Shown in pieces: positions 13,540 to 25,834 of a DNA stretch of 64,000 nucleotides. The notes beneath the pieces were generated by a model, which was given only the letters and a program-made list of their open reading frames with translations, made no database searches and had not been told where the DNA came from. Position 1 is the first letter of the stretch. Every line of letters begins with the position of its first letter. The position numbers were made by a program, and so were the translations under genes. Origin of the DNA: Ptiloglossa arizonensis. Taxonomy: Eukaryota > Arthropoda > Insecta > Hymenoptera > Colletidae. Location of the stretch: contig NW_027478528.1 in NCBI RefSeq assembly GCF_051014685.1, positions 744,001-808,000 of the forward strand. Direction: 5' to 3'.

Positions 13540-13954
13540 CAATCCGTTCGCGAGATATGGGACTTTGAAGCTAAGAAATGGTTGGGAAGACAACAAATTT
13601 TTCGCAATTCTGCTGCTCCAAACGCTTAACCAGAATGGGCTAGGGAAAAAAAAAGCATATCGTTGTAATCGGGCGAGTTTCTACTTTCACACGCAACAGG
13701 AATTTTTGGGATAGGTCAATCCTTTCGCGAAATATGGGAGTTTGAAGCTAAGAAATGTTTAAGAAGACAACAAATTTTTCGCACTTCTGCTGCTCCAAAC
13801 GCTTAACCAGAATGGCCTAGGGAAAAAATACACATACTGTTGTAATCGGGCGAGTTTCTACTTTCAGACGCAACAGGAATTTTTGGGTTAGGTCAATCCG
13901 TTCGCGAGATATGGGAGTTTGAAGCCAAGAAATGGTTGAGAAGGCAAAAAATTT
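13540..13954 (+). repeat. Junction stretch; part of a block shared with 31.4 kb
   Basis: GAAATGTTTAAGAAGAC near 13750 and CATACTGTTG near 13833 recur near 31.44 and 31.53 kb, an offset of 17,693 bp (100 monomers). The match continues to about 14320 / 32013. This stretch marks the change from the left-hand monomer set to the second set. Confidence 0.75.
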
Positions 13955-16115
13955 TTCGCAATTCTGCTGCTCCAAACGCTTAACCAGAATGGCCTAGGGA
14001 AAAAATACACATACCGTTGTAATCGGGCGAGTTTCTACTTTCAGATGCAATAGGAATTTTTGGGTTAGGTCAAGCCGTTCGCGAGATATGGGAGTTTGAA
14101 GCTAAGAAATGGTTGAGAAGACAACAAATTTTTCGCACTTCTGCTACTCCAAACGCTTAACCAGAATGGCCTAGGGACAAAATACACGTACCGTTGTAAT
14201 CGGGCGAGTTTCTACTTTCAGGTGCAATAGGAAATTTTGGGTTAGGTCAATCCGTTCGCGAGATATGGCAGTTTGAAGCCAAGAAATGGTTGAGAAGGCT
14301 AAAAATTTTTCGCAATTCTGCTTCTCCAAACGCTTAACCAGAATGACCTAGTGAAAAAATACGCATATTTTTGTAATCGGGCGAGTTTCTACTTTCAGAC
14401 GCAGCAGGAATATTTGGGTTTGGTCAATCCGTTCGCGAGGTATGGGACTCTGAAGCTAAGAAATGGTTGAGAAGACAACAAATTTTTCGCAATTCTGCTG
14501 ATCCAAACGCTTAACCAGAATGGCCTAGGGAAAAAATACACACACCGCTGTAGTCGGGCGAGTTTCTACTTTCAGATGCTATAGGAATTTTTGGGTTAGG
14601 TCAATCCGTTCGCGAGATATGGCAGTTTGAAGCCAAGAAATGGTTGAGAAGGCAAAAAATTTTTCGCAATTCTGCTGCTCCAAACGCTTAACCAGAATGG
14701 CCTATGGAGAAAATACACATACCGTTGTAATCGGGCGAGTTTCTACTTTCAGGTGCAATAGGAATTTTTGGGTTAGGTCAATCCGTCGCGAGATATGGGA
14801 GTTTCAAACCAAGAAATGGTTGAGAAGGCAAAAAATTTTTCGCAATTCTGCTGCTCCAAACGCTTAACCAGAATGGCCTAGGGAAAAAATACACATACCG
14901 TTGTAATCGGGCGAGTTTCTACTTTCAGATGCAACAGGAATTTTTGGGTTAGGTCAATCCGTTCGCGAGATATGGGAGTTTGAAGCCAAGAAATGGTTGA
15001 GAAGGCAAAAAATGTTTCGCAATTCTGCTGCTCCAAACGCTTAACCATAATGGCCTATGGAGAAAATACACATACAGCTGTAATCGGGCGAGTTTCTACT
15101 TTCAGAGGCAACAGGATTTTTTGGGTTAGGTCAATCCGTTCGCGAGATATGGGAGTTTGAAGCCAAGAAATGGTTAAAGAAGGCAAAAATTTTTTCGCAA
15201 TTCTGCTGCTCCAAACGCTTAACCAGAATGGCCTAGGGAAAAAATACACATACCGTTGTAATCGGGCGAGTTTCTACTTTCAGACACAGCAGGAATTTTT
15301 GGGTTTGGTCAATCCGTTCGCGAGATATGGGACTTTGAAGCTAAGAAATGGTTGAGAAGACAACAAATTTTTCGCAATTCTGTTGCTCCAAACGCTTAAC
15401 CAGAATGGGCTAGGGAAAAAATACACATACCGTTGTAATCGGGCGAGTTTCCACTTTCACAAGCAACAGGAATTTTTGGGTTAGGTCAATCCGTTCGCGA
15501 GATATGGGACTTTGAAGCTAAGAAATGGTTGAGAAGGCATACAATTTTTCGCAATTCTGCTGATCGAAACGCTTAACCAGAATGGCCTAGGGAAAAAATA
15601 CACATACCGCTGTTGTCGAGCGAGTTTCTACTTTCAGATGCAATAGGAATTTTTGGGTTAGGTCAATCCGTTCGCGAGATATGGTAGTTTGAAGCCATGA
15701 AATGGTTGAGAAGGCAAAAAATTTTTCGCAATTCTTCTGATCCAAACGCTTAACCAGGATGGCCTAGGGAAAAAATACACATACCGCTGTAGTCGAGCGA
15801 GTTTCTACTTTCAGATGCAATCGGAATTTTTGGGTTAGGTCAATCCGTTCGCGAGATATGGCAGTTTGAAGCCAAGAAATGGTTGAGAAGGCAAAAAATT
15901 TTTCGCAATTCTGCTGTTCCAAACGCTTAACCAGAATGGCCAAGGGAAAAAATAAACATACCGCTGTAGTCGAGCGAGTTTCTACTTTCAGATGCAATAG
16001 GAATTTTTGGGTTAGGTCAATCCGTTCGCGAGATATGGCAGATTGAAGCCAAGAAATGGTTGATAAGGCAAAAAATTTTTCGCAATTCTGCTGCTCCAAA
16101 CGCTTAACCAGAATG
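13955..16115 (+). repeat. 2.2-kb segment duplicated at ~22802-24962
   Basis: Marker monomers line up at an offset of 8,847 bp (50 monomers): CTATGGAGAAAATAC near 14702 and 23549; the TTTCAAACCAAG monomer near 14803 and 23650; the CACAAGCAAC monomer near 15457 and 24304; GATGCAATCGG near 15822 and 24669. Differences are scattered: CCATAATGG near 15044 against CCAGAATGG, and TTCTTCTGATCC near 15732 against TTCTGCTGATCC. The two copies therefore separated some time ago. Confidence 0.8.
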
Positions 16116-16815
16116 GGCTAGGGAAAAAATACACATACCGTTGTAATCGGGCGAGTTTCCACTTTCACAAGCAACAGGAATTTTTGGGTTAGGTCAATCC
16201 GTTCGCGAGATATGGGACTTTGAAGCTAAGAAATGGTTGAGAAGGCATACAATTTTTCGCAATTCTGCTGATCGAAACGCTTAACCAGAATGGCCTAGGG
16301 AAAAAATACACATACCGCTGTTGTCGAGCGAGTTTCTACTTTCAGATGCAATAGGAATTTTTGGGTTAGGTCAATCCGTTCGCGAGATATGGTAGTTTGA
16401 AGCCATGAAATGGTTGAGAAGGCAAAAAATTTTTCGCAATTCTTCTGATCCAAACGCTTAACCAGGATGGCCTAGGGAAAAAATACACATACCGCTGTAG
16501 TCGAGCGAGTTTCTACTTTCAGATGCAATCGGAATTTTGGGGTTAGGTCAATCCGTTCGCGAGATATGGCAGTTTGAAGCCAAGAAATGGTTGAGAAGGC
16601 AAAAAATTTTTCGCAATTCTGCTGTTCCAAACGCTTAACCAGAATGGCCAAGGGAAAAAATAAACATACCGCTGTAGTCGAGCGAGTTTCTACTTTCAGA
16701 TGCAATAGGAATTTTTGGGTTAGGTCAATCCGTTCGCGAGATATGGCAGATTGAAGCCAAGAAATGGTTGATAAGGCAAAAAATTTTTCGCAATTCTGCT
16801 GCTCCAAACGCTTAA
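15390..16815 (+). repeat. 4-mer HOR, period 708 bp, 2 copies
   Basis: GTTTCCACTTTCACAAGC near 15447 recurs near 16155. The variants GATCGAAACG, GCTGTTGTCG, GTAGTTTGAAGCCATG, GATGCAATCGG and GCCAAGGGAAAAAATAAAC also recur 708 bp apart. Copies are almost identical; one seen difference is TTTTTGGGTT against TTTTGGGGTT near 16535. This is a recent tandem duplication inside the larger shared segment. Confidence 0.88.
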
Positions 16816-17074
16816 CCAGAATGGCCTAGGGAAAAAATACACATACCGTTGTAATCGGGCGAGTTTCTACTTTCAGATGCAATAGGAATTTTTGGGTTAG
16901 GTCAAGCCGTTCGCGAGGTATGGGAGTTTGAAGCTAAGAAATGGTTGAGAAGACAACAAATTTTTCGCACTTCTGCTACTCCAAACGCTTAACCAGAATG
17001 GCCTAGGGAAAAAATACACGTACCGTTGTAATCGGGCGAGTTTCTACTTTCAGGTGCAATAGGAAATTTTGGGT
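16816..17074 (+). repeat. Transition monomers (AAGCCG class)
   Basis: About one and a half monomers with GTCAAGCCGTTCGCGAGG and CACGTACC variants. Equivalent monomers are seen near 19.73, 21.15, 33.36 and 34.42 kb. Satellite only. Confidence 0.7.
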
Positions 17075-18061
17075 TAGGTCAATCCGTTCGCGAGATATGG
17101 CAGTTTGAAGCCAAGAAATGGTTGAGAAGGCAAAAAATTTTTCGCAATTCTGCTGCTCCAAACGCTTATCCAGAATGGCCTATGGAGAAAATACACATAC
17201 CGTTGTAATCGGGCGAGTTTCTACTTTCAGGTGCAATAGGAATTTTTGGGTTAGGTCAATCCGTCGCGAGATATGGGAGTTTCAAACCAAGAAACGGTTG
17301 AGAAAGCAAAAAATTTTTCGCAATTCTGCTGCTCCAAACGCTTAACCAGAATGGCCAAGGGAAAAAATACACATACCGCTGTAGTCGAGCGAGTTTCTAC
17401 TTTCAGATGCAATCGGAATTTTGGGGTTAGGTCAATCCGTTCGCGAGATATGGCAGTTTGAAGCCAAGAAATGGTTGAGAAGGCAAAAAATTTTTCGCAA
17501 TTCTGCTTCTCCAAACGCTTAACCAGAATGACCTAGTGAAAAAATACGCATATTGTTGTAATCGGGCGAGTTTCTACTTTCAGACGCAGCAGGAATATTT
17601 GGGTTTGGTCAATCCGTTCGCGAGGTATGGGACTCTGAAGCTAAGAAATGGTTGAGAAGACAACAAATTTTTCGCAATTCTGCTGCTCCAAACGCTTAAC
17701 CAGAATGGCCTATGGAGAAAATACACATACAGCTGTAATCGGGCGAGTTTCTACTTTCAGATGCTATAGGAATTTTTGGGTTAGGTCAATCCGTTCGCGA
17801 GATATGGCAGTTTGAAGCCAAGAAATGGTTGAGAAGGCAAAAAATTTTTCGCAATTCTGCTGCTCCAAACGCTTATCCAGAATGGCCTATGGAGAAAATA
17901 CACATACCGTTGTAATCGGGCGAGTTTCTACTTTCAGGTGCAATAGGAATTTTTGGGTTAGGTCAATCCGTCGCGAGATATGGGAGTTTCAAACCAAGAA
18001 ACGGTTGAGAAAGCAAAAAATTTTTCGCAATTCTGCTGCTCCAAACGCTTAACCAGAATGG
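17075..18061 (+). repeat. 280-bp block repeated 707 bp apart
   Basis: The stretch 17075-17354, with GCTTATCCAGAATGG, CTATGGAGAAAATAC and the rare GAAACGGTTGAGAAAGC, recurs at 17782-18061. Between them lie monomers with GATGCAATCGG, GCTTCTCC and GGACTCTGAAG. Sharing of the two rare variants makes a local duplication likely. Confidence 0.75.
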
Positions 18062-18809
18062 CCTAGGGAAAAAATACACATACCGTTGTAATCGGGCGAG
18101 TTTCTACTTTCAGATGCAACAGGAATTTTTGGGTTAGGTCAATCCGTCGCGAGATATGGGAGTTTGAAGCCAAGAAATGGTTGAGAAGGCAAAAAATGTT
18201 TCGCAATTCTGCTGCTCCAAACGCTTAACCAGAATGGCCTATGGAGAAAATACACATACAGCTGTAATCGGGCGAGTTTCTACTTTCAGAGGCAACAGGA
18301 TTTTTTGGGTTAGGTCAATCCGTTCGCGAGATATGGGAGTTTGAAGCCAAGAAATGGTTAAAGAAGGCAAAAATTTTTTCGCAATTCTGCTGCTCCAAAC
18401 GCTTTGCCAGAATGGCCTAGGGAAAAAATACACATACCGTTGTAATCGGGCGAGTTTCTACTTTCAGACACAGCAGGAATTTTTGGGTTTGGTCAATCCG
18501 TTCGCGAGATATGGGACTTTGAAGCTAAGAAATGGTTGAGAAGACAACAAATTTTTCGCAATTCTGTTGCTCCAAACGCTTAACCAGAATGGGCTAGGGA
18601 AAAAATACACATACCGCTGTTGTCGAGCGAGTTTCTACTTTCAGATGCAATAGGAATTTTTGGGTTAGGTCAATCCGTTCGCGAGATATGGTAGTTTGAA
18701 GCCATGAAATGGTTGAGAAGGCAAAAAATTTTTCGCAATTCTGCTGATCCAAACGCTTAACCAGGATGGCCTAGGGAAAAAATACACATACCGCTGTAGT
18801 CGAGCGAGT
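18062..18809 (+). repeat. Stretch matching ~14.88-15.37 kb, then a deletion join
   Basis: Monomers follow those at about 14880-15370 at an offset of about 3,184 bp (18 monomers), including CATACAGCTG, the AAAAATTTTTTCGC form and GACACAGCAGG. After GGGCTAGGGAAAAAATACAC near 18590 the next sequence is GCTGTTGTCGAGCG, skipping the CACAAGCAAC monomer found at 15.45 kb. A unique variant GCTTTGCCAG lies near 18400. The same join is seen near 22315, 35587 and 40889. Confidence 0.75.
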
Positions 18810-21654
18810 TTCTACTTTCAGATGCAATCGGAATTTTTGGGTTAGGTCAATCCGTTCGCGAGATATGGCAGTTTGAAGCCAAGAAATGGTTGAGAAGGCA
18901 AAAAATTTTTCGCAATTCTGCTCTTCCAAACGCTTAACCAGAATGGCCAAGGGAAAAAATAAACATACCGCTGTAGTCGAGCGAGTTTCTACTTTCAGAT
19001 GCAATAGGAATTTTTGGGTTAGGTCAATCCGTTCGCGAGATATGGCAGATTGAAGCCAAGAAATGGTTGATAAGGCAAAAAATTTTTCGCAATTCTGCTG
19101 CTCCAAACGCTTAACCAGAATGGCCTAGGGAAAAAATACACATACCGTTGTAATCGGGCGAGTTTCTACTTTCAGATGCAATAGGAATTTTTGGGTTAGG
19201 TCAAGCCGTTCGCGAGATATGGGAGTTTGAAGCTAAGAAATGGTTGAGAAGACAATAAATTTTTCGCACTTCTGCTACTCCAAACGCTTAACCAGAATGG
19301 CCTAGGGAAAAAATACACATACCGCTGTAGTCGAGCGAGTTTCTACTTTCAGATGCAATCGGAATTTTTGGGTTAGGTCAATCCGTTCGCGAGATATGGC
19401 AGTTTGAAGCCAAGAAATGGTTGAGAAGGCAAAAAATTTTTCGCAATTCTGCTGTTCCAAACGCTTAACCAGAATGGCCAAGGGAAAAAATAAACATACC
19501 GCTGTAGTCGAGCGAGTTTCTACTTTCAGATGCAATAGGAATTTTTGGGTTAGGTCAATCCGTTCGCGAGATATGGCAGATTGAAGCCAAGAAATGGTTG
19601 ATAAGGCAAAAAATTTTTCGCAATTCTGCTGCTCCAAACGCTTAACCAGAATGGCCTAGGAAAAAAATACACATACCGTTGTAATCGGGCGAGTTTCTAC
19701 TTTCAGATGCAATAGGAATTTTTGGGTTAGGTCAAGCCGTTCGCGAGGTATGGGAGTTTGAAGCTAAGAAATGGTTGAGAAGACAACAAATTTTTCGCAC
19801 TTCTGCTACTCCAAACGCTTAACCAGAATGGCCTAGGGAAAAAATACACGTACCGTTGTAATCGGGCGAGTTTCTACTTTCAGGTGCAATAGGAAATTTT
19901 GGGTTAGGTCAATCCGTTCGCGAGATATGGCAGTTTGAAGCCAAGAAATGGTTGAGAAGGCAAAAAATTTTTCGCAATTCTGCTTCTCCAAACGCTTAAC
20001 CAGAATGACCTAGTGAAAAAATACGCATATTGTTGTAATCGGGCGAGTTTCTACTTTCAGACGCAGCAGGAATATTTGGGTTTGGTCAATCCGTTCGCGA
20101 GGTATGGGACTCTGAAGCTAAGAAATGGTTGAGAAGACAACAAATTTTTCGCAATTCTGCTGATCCAAACGCTTAACCAGAATGGCCTAGGGAAAAAATA
20201 CACACACCGCTGTAGTCGGGCGAGTTTCTACTTTCAGATGCAATCGGAATTTTTGGGTTAGGTCAATCCGTTCGCGAGATATGGCAGTTTGAAGCCAAGA
20301 AATGGTTGAGAAGGCAAAAAATTTTTCGCAATTCTGCTCTTCCAAACGCTTAACCAGAATGGCCAAGGGAAAAAATAAACATACCGCTGTAGTCGAGCGA
20401 GTTTCTACTTTCAGATGCAATAGGAATTTTTGGGTTAGGTCAATCCGTTCGCGAGATATGGCAGATTGAAGCCAAGAAATGGTTGATAAGGCAAAAAATT
20501 TTTCGCAATTCTGCTGCTCCAAACGCTTAACCAGAATGGCCTAGGGAAAAAATACACATACCGTTGTAATCGGGCGAGTTTCTACTTTCAGATGCAATAG
20601 GAATTTTTGGGTTAGGTCAAGCCGTTCGCGAGATATGGGAGTTTGAAGCTAAGAAATGGTTGAGAAGACAATAAATTTTTCGCACTTCTGCTACTCCAAA
20701 CGCTTAACCAGAATGGCCTAGGGAAAAAATACACATACCGCTGTAGTCGAGCGAGTTTCTACTTTCAGATGCAATCGGAATTTTTGGGTTAGGTCAATCC
20801 GTTCGCGAGATATGGCAGTTTGAAGCCAAGAAATGGTTGAGAAGGCAAAAAATTTTTCGCAATTCTGCTGTTCCAAACGCTTAACCAGAATGGCCAAGGG
20901 AAAAAATAAACATACCGCTGTAGTCGAGCGAGTTTCTACTTTCAGATGCAATAGGAATTTTTGGGTTAGGTCAATCCGTTCGCGAGATATGGCAGATTGA
21001 AGCCAAGAAATGGTTGATAAGGCAAAAAATTTTTCGCAATTCTGCTGCTCCAAACGCTTAACCAGAATGGCCTAGGGAAAAAATACACATACCGTTGTAA
21101 TCGGGCGAGTTTCTACTTTCAGATGCAATAGGAATTTTTGGGTTAGGTCAAGCCGTTCGCGAGGTATGGGAGTTTGAAGCTAAGAAATGGTTGAGAAGAC
21201 AACAAATTTTTCGCACTTCTGCTACTCCAAACGCTTAACCAGAATGGCCTAGGGAAAAAATACACGTACCGTTGTAATCGGGCGAGTTTCTACTTTCAGG
21301 TGCAATAGGAAATTTTGGGTTAGGTCAATCCGTTCGCGAGATATGGCAGTTTGAAGCCAAGAAATGGTTGAGAAGGCAAAAAATTTTCGCAATTCTGCTT
21401 CTCCAAACGCTTAACCAGAATGACCTAGTGAAAAAATACGCATATTGTTGTAATCGGGCGAGTTTCTACTTTCAGACGCAGCAGGAATATTTGGGTTTGG
21501 TCAATCCGTTCGCGAGGTATGGGACTCTGAAGATAAGAAATGGTTGAGAAGACAACAAATTTTTCGCAATTCTGCTGATCCAAACGCTTAACCAGAATGG
21601 CCTAGGGAAAAAATACACACACCGCTGTAGTCGGGCGAGTTTCTACTTTCAGAT
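18810..21654 (+). repeat. 8-mer HOR, period 1,416 bp, 2 copies
   Basis: GATGCAATCGG near 18822 and 20238, GCTCTTCC near 18919 and 20335, GACAATAAAT near 19251 and 20667, and GCTTCTCC near 19982 and 21397 recur about 1,416 bp apart. Differences are few: CTAGGAAAAAAATAC near 19656 against CTAGGGAAAAAATAC; one base lost in the A/T tract near 21381. Inside each copy the GCCAAGGGAAAAAATAAAC pair also recurs at 531 bp (18771/19302 and 20187/20718). Confidence 0.88.
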
Positions 21655-24049
21655 GCTATAGGAATTTTTGGGTTAGGTCAATCCGTTCGCGAGATATGGC
21701 AGTTTGAAGCCAAGAAATGGTTGAGAAGGCATAAAATTTTTCGCAATTCTGCTGCTCCAAACGCTTAACCAGAATGGCCTATGGAGAAAATACACATACC
21801 GTTGTAATCGGGCGAGTTTCTACTTTCAGGTGCAATAGGAATTTTTGGGTTAGGTCAATCCGTCGCGAGATATGGGAGTTTCAAACCAAGAAATGGTTGA
21901 GAAGGCAAAAAATTTTTCGCAATTCTGCTGCTCCAAACGCTTAACCAGAATGGCCTAGGGAAAAAATACACATACCGTTGTAATCGGGCGAGTTTCTACT
22001 TTCAGATGCAACAGGAATTTTTGGGTTAGGTCAATCCGTTCGCGAGATATGGGAGTTTGAAGCCAAGAAATGGTTGAGAAGGCAAAAAATGTTTCGCAAT
22101 TCTGCTGCTCCAAACGCTTAACCAGAATGGCCTATGGAGAAAATACACATACAGCTGTAATCGGGCGAGATTCTACTTTCAGAGGCAACAGGATTTTTTG
22201 GGTTAGGTCAATCCGTTCGCGAGATATGGGAGTTTGAAGCCAAGAAATGGTTAAAGAAGGCAAAAATTTTTTCGCAATTCTGTTGCTCCAAACGCTTGAC
22301 CAGAATGGGCTAGGGAAAAAATACACATACCGCTGTTGTCGAGCGAGTTTCTACTTTCAGATGCAATAGGAATTTTTGGGTTAGGTCAATCCGTTCGCGA
22401 GATATGGTAGTTTGAAGCCATGAAATGGTTGAGAAGGCAAAAAATTTCTCGCAATTCTGCTGATCCAAACGCTTAACCAGGATGGCCTAGGGAAAAAATA
22501 CACATACCGCTGTAGTCGAGCGAGTTTCTACTTTCAGATGCAATCGGAATTTTTGGGTTAGGTCAATCCGTTCGCGAGATATGGCAGTTTGAAGCCAAGA
22601 AATGGTTGAGAAGGCAAAAAATTTTTCGCAATTCTGCTCTTCCAAACGCTTATCCAGAATGGCCAAGGGAAAAAATAAACATACCGCTGTAGTCGAGCGA
22701 GTTTCTACTTTCAGATGCAATAGGAATTTTTGGGTTAGGTCAATCCGTTCGCGAGATATGGCAGATTGAAGCCAAGAAATGGTTGATAAGGCAAAAAATT
22801 TTTCGCAATTCTGCTGCTCCAAACGCTTAACCAGAATGGCCTAGGGAAAAAATACACATACCGTTGTAATCGGGCGAGTTTCTACTTTCAGATGCAATAG
22901 GAATTTTTGGGTTAGGTCAAGCCGTTCGCGAGATATGGGAGTTTGAAGCTAAGAAATGGATGAGAAGACAACAAATTTTTCGCACTTCTGCTACTCCAAA
23001 CGCTTAACCAGAATGGCCTAGGGAAAAAATACACGTACCGTTGTAATCGGGCGAGTTTCTACTTTCAGGTGCAATAGGAAATTTTGGGTTAGGTCAATCC
23101 GTTCGCGAGATATGGCAGTTTGAAGCCAAGAAATGGTTGAGAAGGCAAAAAATTTTTCGCAATTCTGCTTCTCCAAACGCTTAACCAGAATGACCTAGTG
23201 AAAAAATACGCATATTGTTGTAATCGGGCGAGTTTCTACTTTCAGACGCAGCAGGAATATTTGGGTTTGGTCAATCCGTTCGCGAGGTATGGGACTCTGA
23301 AGCTAAGAAATGGTTGAGAAGACAACAAATTTTTCGCAATTCTGCTGATCCAAACGCTTAACCAGAATGGCCTAGGGAAAAAATACACACACCGCTGTAG
23401 TCGGGCGAGTTTCTACTTTCAGATGCTATAGGAATTTTTGGGTTAGGTCAATCCGTTCGCGAGATATGGCAGTTTGAAGCCAAGAAATGGTTGAGAAGGC
23501 AAAAAATTTTTCGCAATTCTGCTGCTCCAAACGCTTAACCAGAATGGCCTATGGAGAAAATACACATACCGTTGTAATCGGGCGAGTTTCTACTTTCAGG
23601 TGCAATAGGAATTTTTGGGTTAGGTCAATCCGTCGCGAGATATGGGAGTTTCAAACCAAGAAATGGTTGAGAAGGCAAAAAATTTTTCGCAATTCTGCTG
23701 CTCCAAACGCTTAACCAGAATGGCCTAGGGAAAAAATACACATACCGTTGTAATCGGGCGAGTTTCTACTTTCAGATGCAACAGGAATTTTTGGGTTAGG
23801 TCAATCCGTTCGCGAGATATGGGAGTTTGAAGCCAAGAAATGGTTTAGAAGGCAAAAAATGTTTCGCAATTCTGCTGCTCCAAACGCTTAACCAGAATGG
23901 CCTATGGAGAAAATACACATACAGCTGTAATCGGGCGAGTTTCTACTTTCAGAGGCAACAGGATTTTTTGGGTTAGGTCAATCCGTTCGCGAGATATGGG
24001 AGTTTGAAGCCAAGAAATGGTTAAAGAAGGCAAAAATTTTTTCGCAATT
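20705..24049 (+). repeat. 10-mer HOR, period 1,769-1,770 bp, ~1.9 copies
   Basis: Markers line up 1,769-1,770 bp apart: GATGCAATCGG near 20769 and 22538; GCTTCTCC near 21397 and 23167; CTATGGAGAAAATAC near 21779 and 23549; GAGGCAACAGG near 22182 and 23952. It overlaps the preceding 1,416-bp repeat, so it was probably formed from it. It ends near 24049, where CTGTTGCTCC / GCTTGACC is replaced by the ordinary form. Confidence 0.82.
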
Positions 24050-24610
24050 CTGCTGCTCCAAACGCTTAACCAGAATGGCCTAGGGAAAAAATACACATAC
24101 CGTTGTAATCGGGCGAGTTTCTACTTTCAGACACAGCAGGAATTTTTGGGTTTGGTCAATCCGTTCGCGAGATATGGGACTTTGAAGCTAAGAAATGGTT
24201 GAGAAGACAACAAATTTTTCGCAATTCTGTTGCTCCAAACGCTTAACCAGAATGGGCTAGGGAAAAAATACACATACCGTTGTAATCGGGCGAGTTTCCA
24301 CTTTCACAAGCAACAAGAATTTTTGGGTTAGGTCAATCCGTTCGCGAGATATGGGACTTTGAAGCTAAGAAATGGTTGAGAAGGCATACAATTTTTCGCA
24401 ATTCTGCTGATCGAAACGCTTAACCAGAATGGCCTAGGGAAAAAATACACATACCGCTGTTGTCGAGCGAGTTTCTACTTTCAGATGCAATAGGAATTTT
24501 TGGGTTAGGTCAATCCGTTCGCGAGATATGGTAGTTTGAAGCCATGAAATGGTTGAGAAGGCAAAAAATTTTTCGCAATTCTGCTGATCCAAACGCTTAA
24601 CCAGGATGGC
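24050..24610 (+). repeat. Continuation of the duplicated segment
   Basis: Three monomers with GACACAGCAGG, CACAAGCAACAAG and GCTGTTGTCG, corresponding to about 15203-15763 at the 8,847-bp offset. These are the monomers missing from the shortened copies near 18.6 and 22.3 kb. Satellite only. Confidence 0.75.
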
Positions 24611-25480
24611 CTAGGGAAAAAATACACATACCGCTGTAGTCGAGCGAGTTTCTACTTTCAGATGCAATCGGAATTTTTGGGTTAGGTCAATCCGTTCGCG
24701 AGATATGGCAGTTTGAAGCCAAGAAATGGTTGAGAAGGCAAAAAATTTTTCGCAATTCTGCTGTTCCAAACGCTTAACCAGAATGGCCAAGGGAAAAAAT
24801 AAACATACCGCTGTAGTCGAGCGAGTTTCTACTTTCAGATGCAATAGGAATTTTTGGGTTAGGTCAATCCGTTCGCGAGATATGGCAGATTGAAGCCAAG
24901 AAATGGTTGATAAGGCAAAAAATTTTTCGCAATTCTGCTGCTCCAAACGCTTAACCAGAATGGCCTAGGGAAAAAATACACATACCGTTGTAATCGGGCG
25001 AGTTTCTACTTTCAGACGCAGCAGGAATATTTGGGTTAGGTCAATCCGTTCGCGTGATATGGGAGTTTGAAGCCAAGAAATGGTTGAGAAGGAATACAAT
25101 TTTTCGCAATTCTGCTGATCCAAACGCTTAACCAGAATGGCCAAGGGAAAAAATAAACATACCGCTGTAGTCGAGCGAGTTTCTACTTTCAGATGCAATA
25201 GGAATTTTTGGGTTAGGTCAATCCGTTCGCGAGATATGGCAGATTGAAGCCAAGAAATGGTTGATAAGGCAAAAAATTTTTCGCAATTCTGCTGCTCCAA
25301 ACGCTTAACCAGAATGGCCTAGGGAAAAAATACACATACCGTTGTAATCGGGCGAGTTTCTACTTTCAGACGCAGCAGGAATATTTGGGTTAGGTCAATC
25401 CGTTCGCGAGATATGGGAGTCTGAAGCTAAGAAATGGTTGAGAACACAATAAATTTTTCGCAATTCTGCTGCTCCAAACG
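24611..25480 (+). repeat. 2-mer HOR, period ~354 bp, ~2 copies
   Basis: The pair GCCAAGGGAAAAAATAAAC plus GACGCAGCAGGAATATTTGGG recurs near 24787/25010 and 25141/25364. TGGCAGATTGAAG near 24889 recurs near 25243, 354 bp on. One copy carries GCGTGATATGG near 25053 where the next has GCGAGATATGG. The same group recurs near 37.8-38.3 and 42.5-43.1 kb. Confidence 0.75.
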
Positions 25481-25834
25481 CTTAACCAGAATGGGCTAGG
25501 GAAAAAATACACATACCGTTGTAATCGGGCGAGTTTCTACTTTCACATGCAACAGGAATTTTTGGGTTAGGTCAATCCGTTCGCGAGATATGGGAGTTTG
25601 AAGCCAAGAAATGGTTGAGAAGGCATACAATTTTTCGCAATTCTGCTGATCCAAACGCTTAACCAGAATGGCCAAGGGAAAAAATAAACATACCGCCGTA
25701 GTCGAGCGAGTTTCTACTTTCAGATGCAACAGGAATTTTTGGGTTAGGTCATCCGTTCGCGAGATATGGGAGTTTGAAGCCAAGAAATGGTAGAGAAAGC
25801 AAAAAATTTTTCACAATTCTACTGCTCCAAACGC
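25481..25834 (+). repeat. Two monomers absent or halved in sister blocks
   Basis: Between GGGCTAGGG at 25493 and GGCCTATGG at 25846 lie two monomers. The block at 43.19-43.37 kb has one monomer between the same landmarks, and the block at 38.41 kb has none (a fused GGGCTATGG). A 1-bp deletion, GTCATCCG, is near 25748 and is shared with 43266. Confidence 0.8.

Noticed and set aside
18590..18620. tRNA, rRNA or other structured RNA gene within the monomer
   Set aside because: I saw no tRNA boxes, cloverleaf or rRNA-like stretch. The only self-complementary parts are short (TCGCGA, CCTAGG, A6T5).
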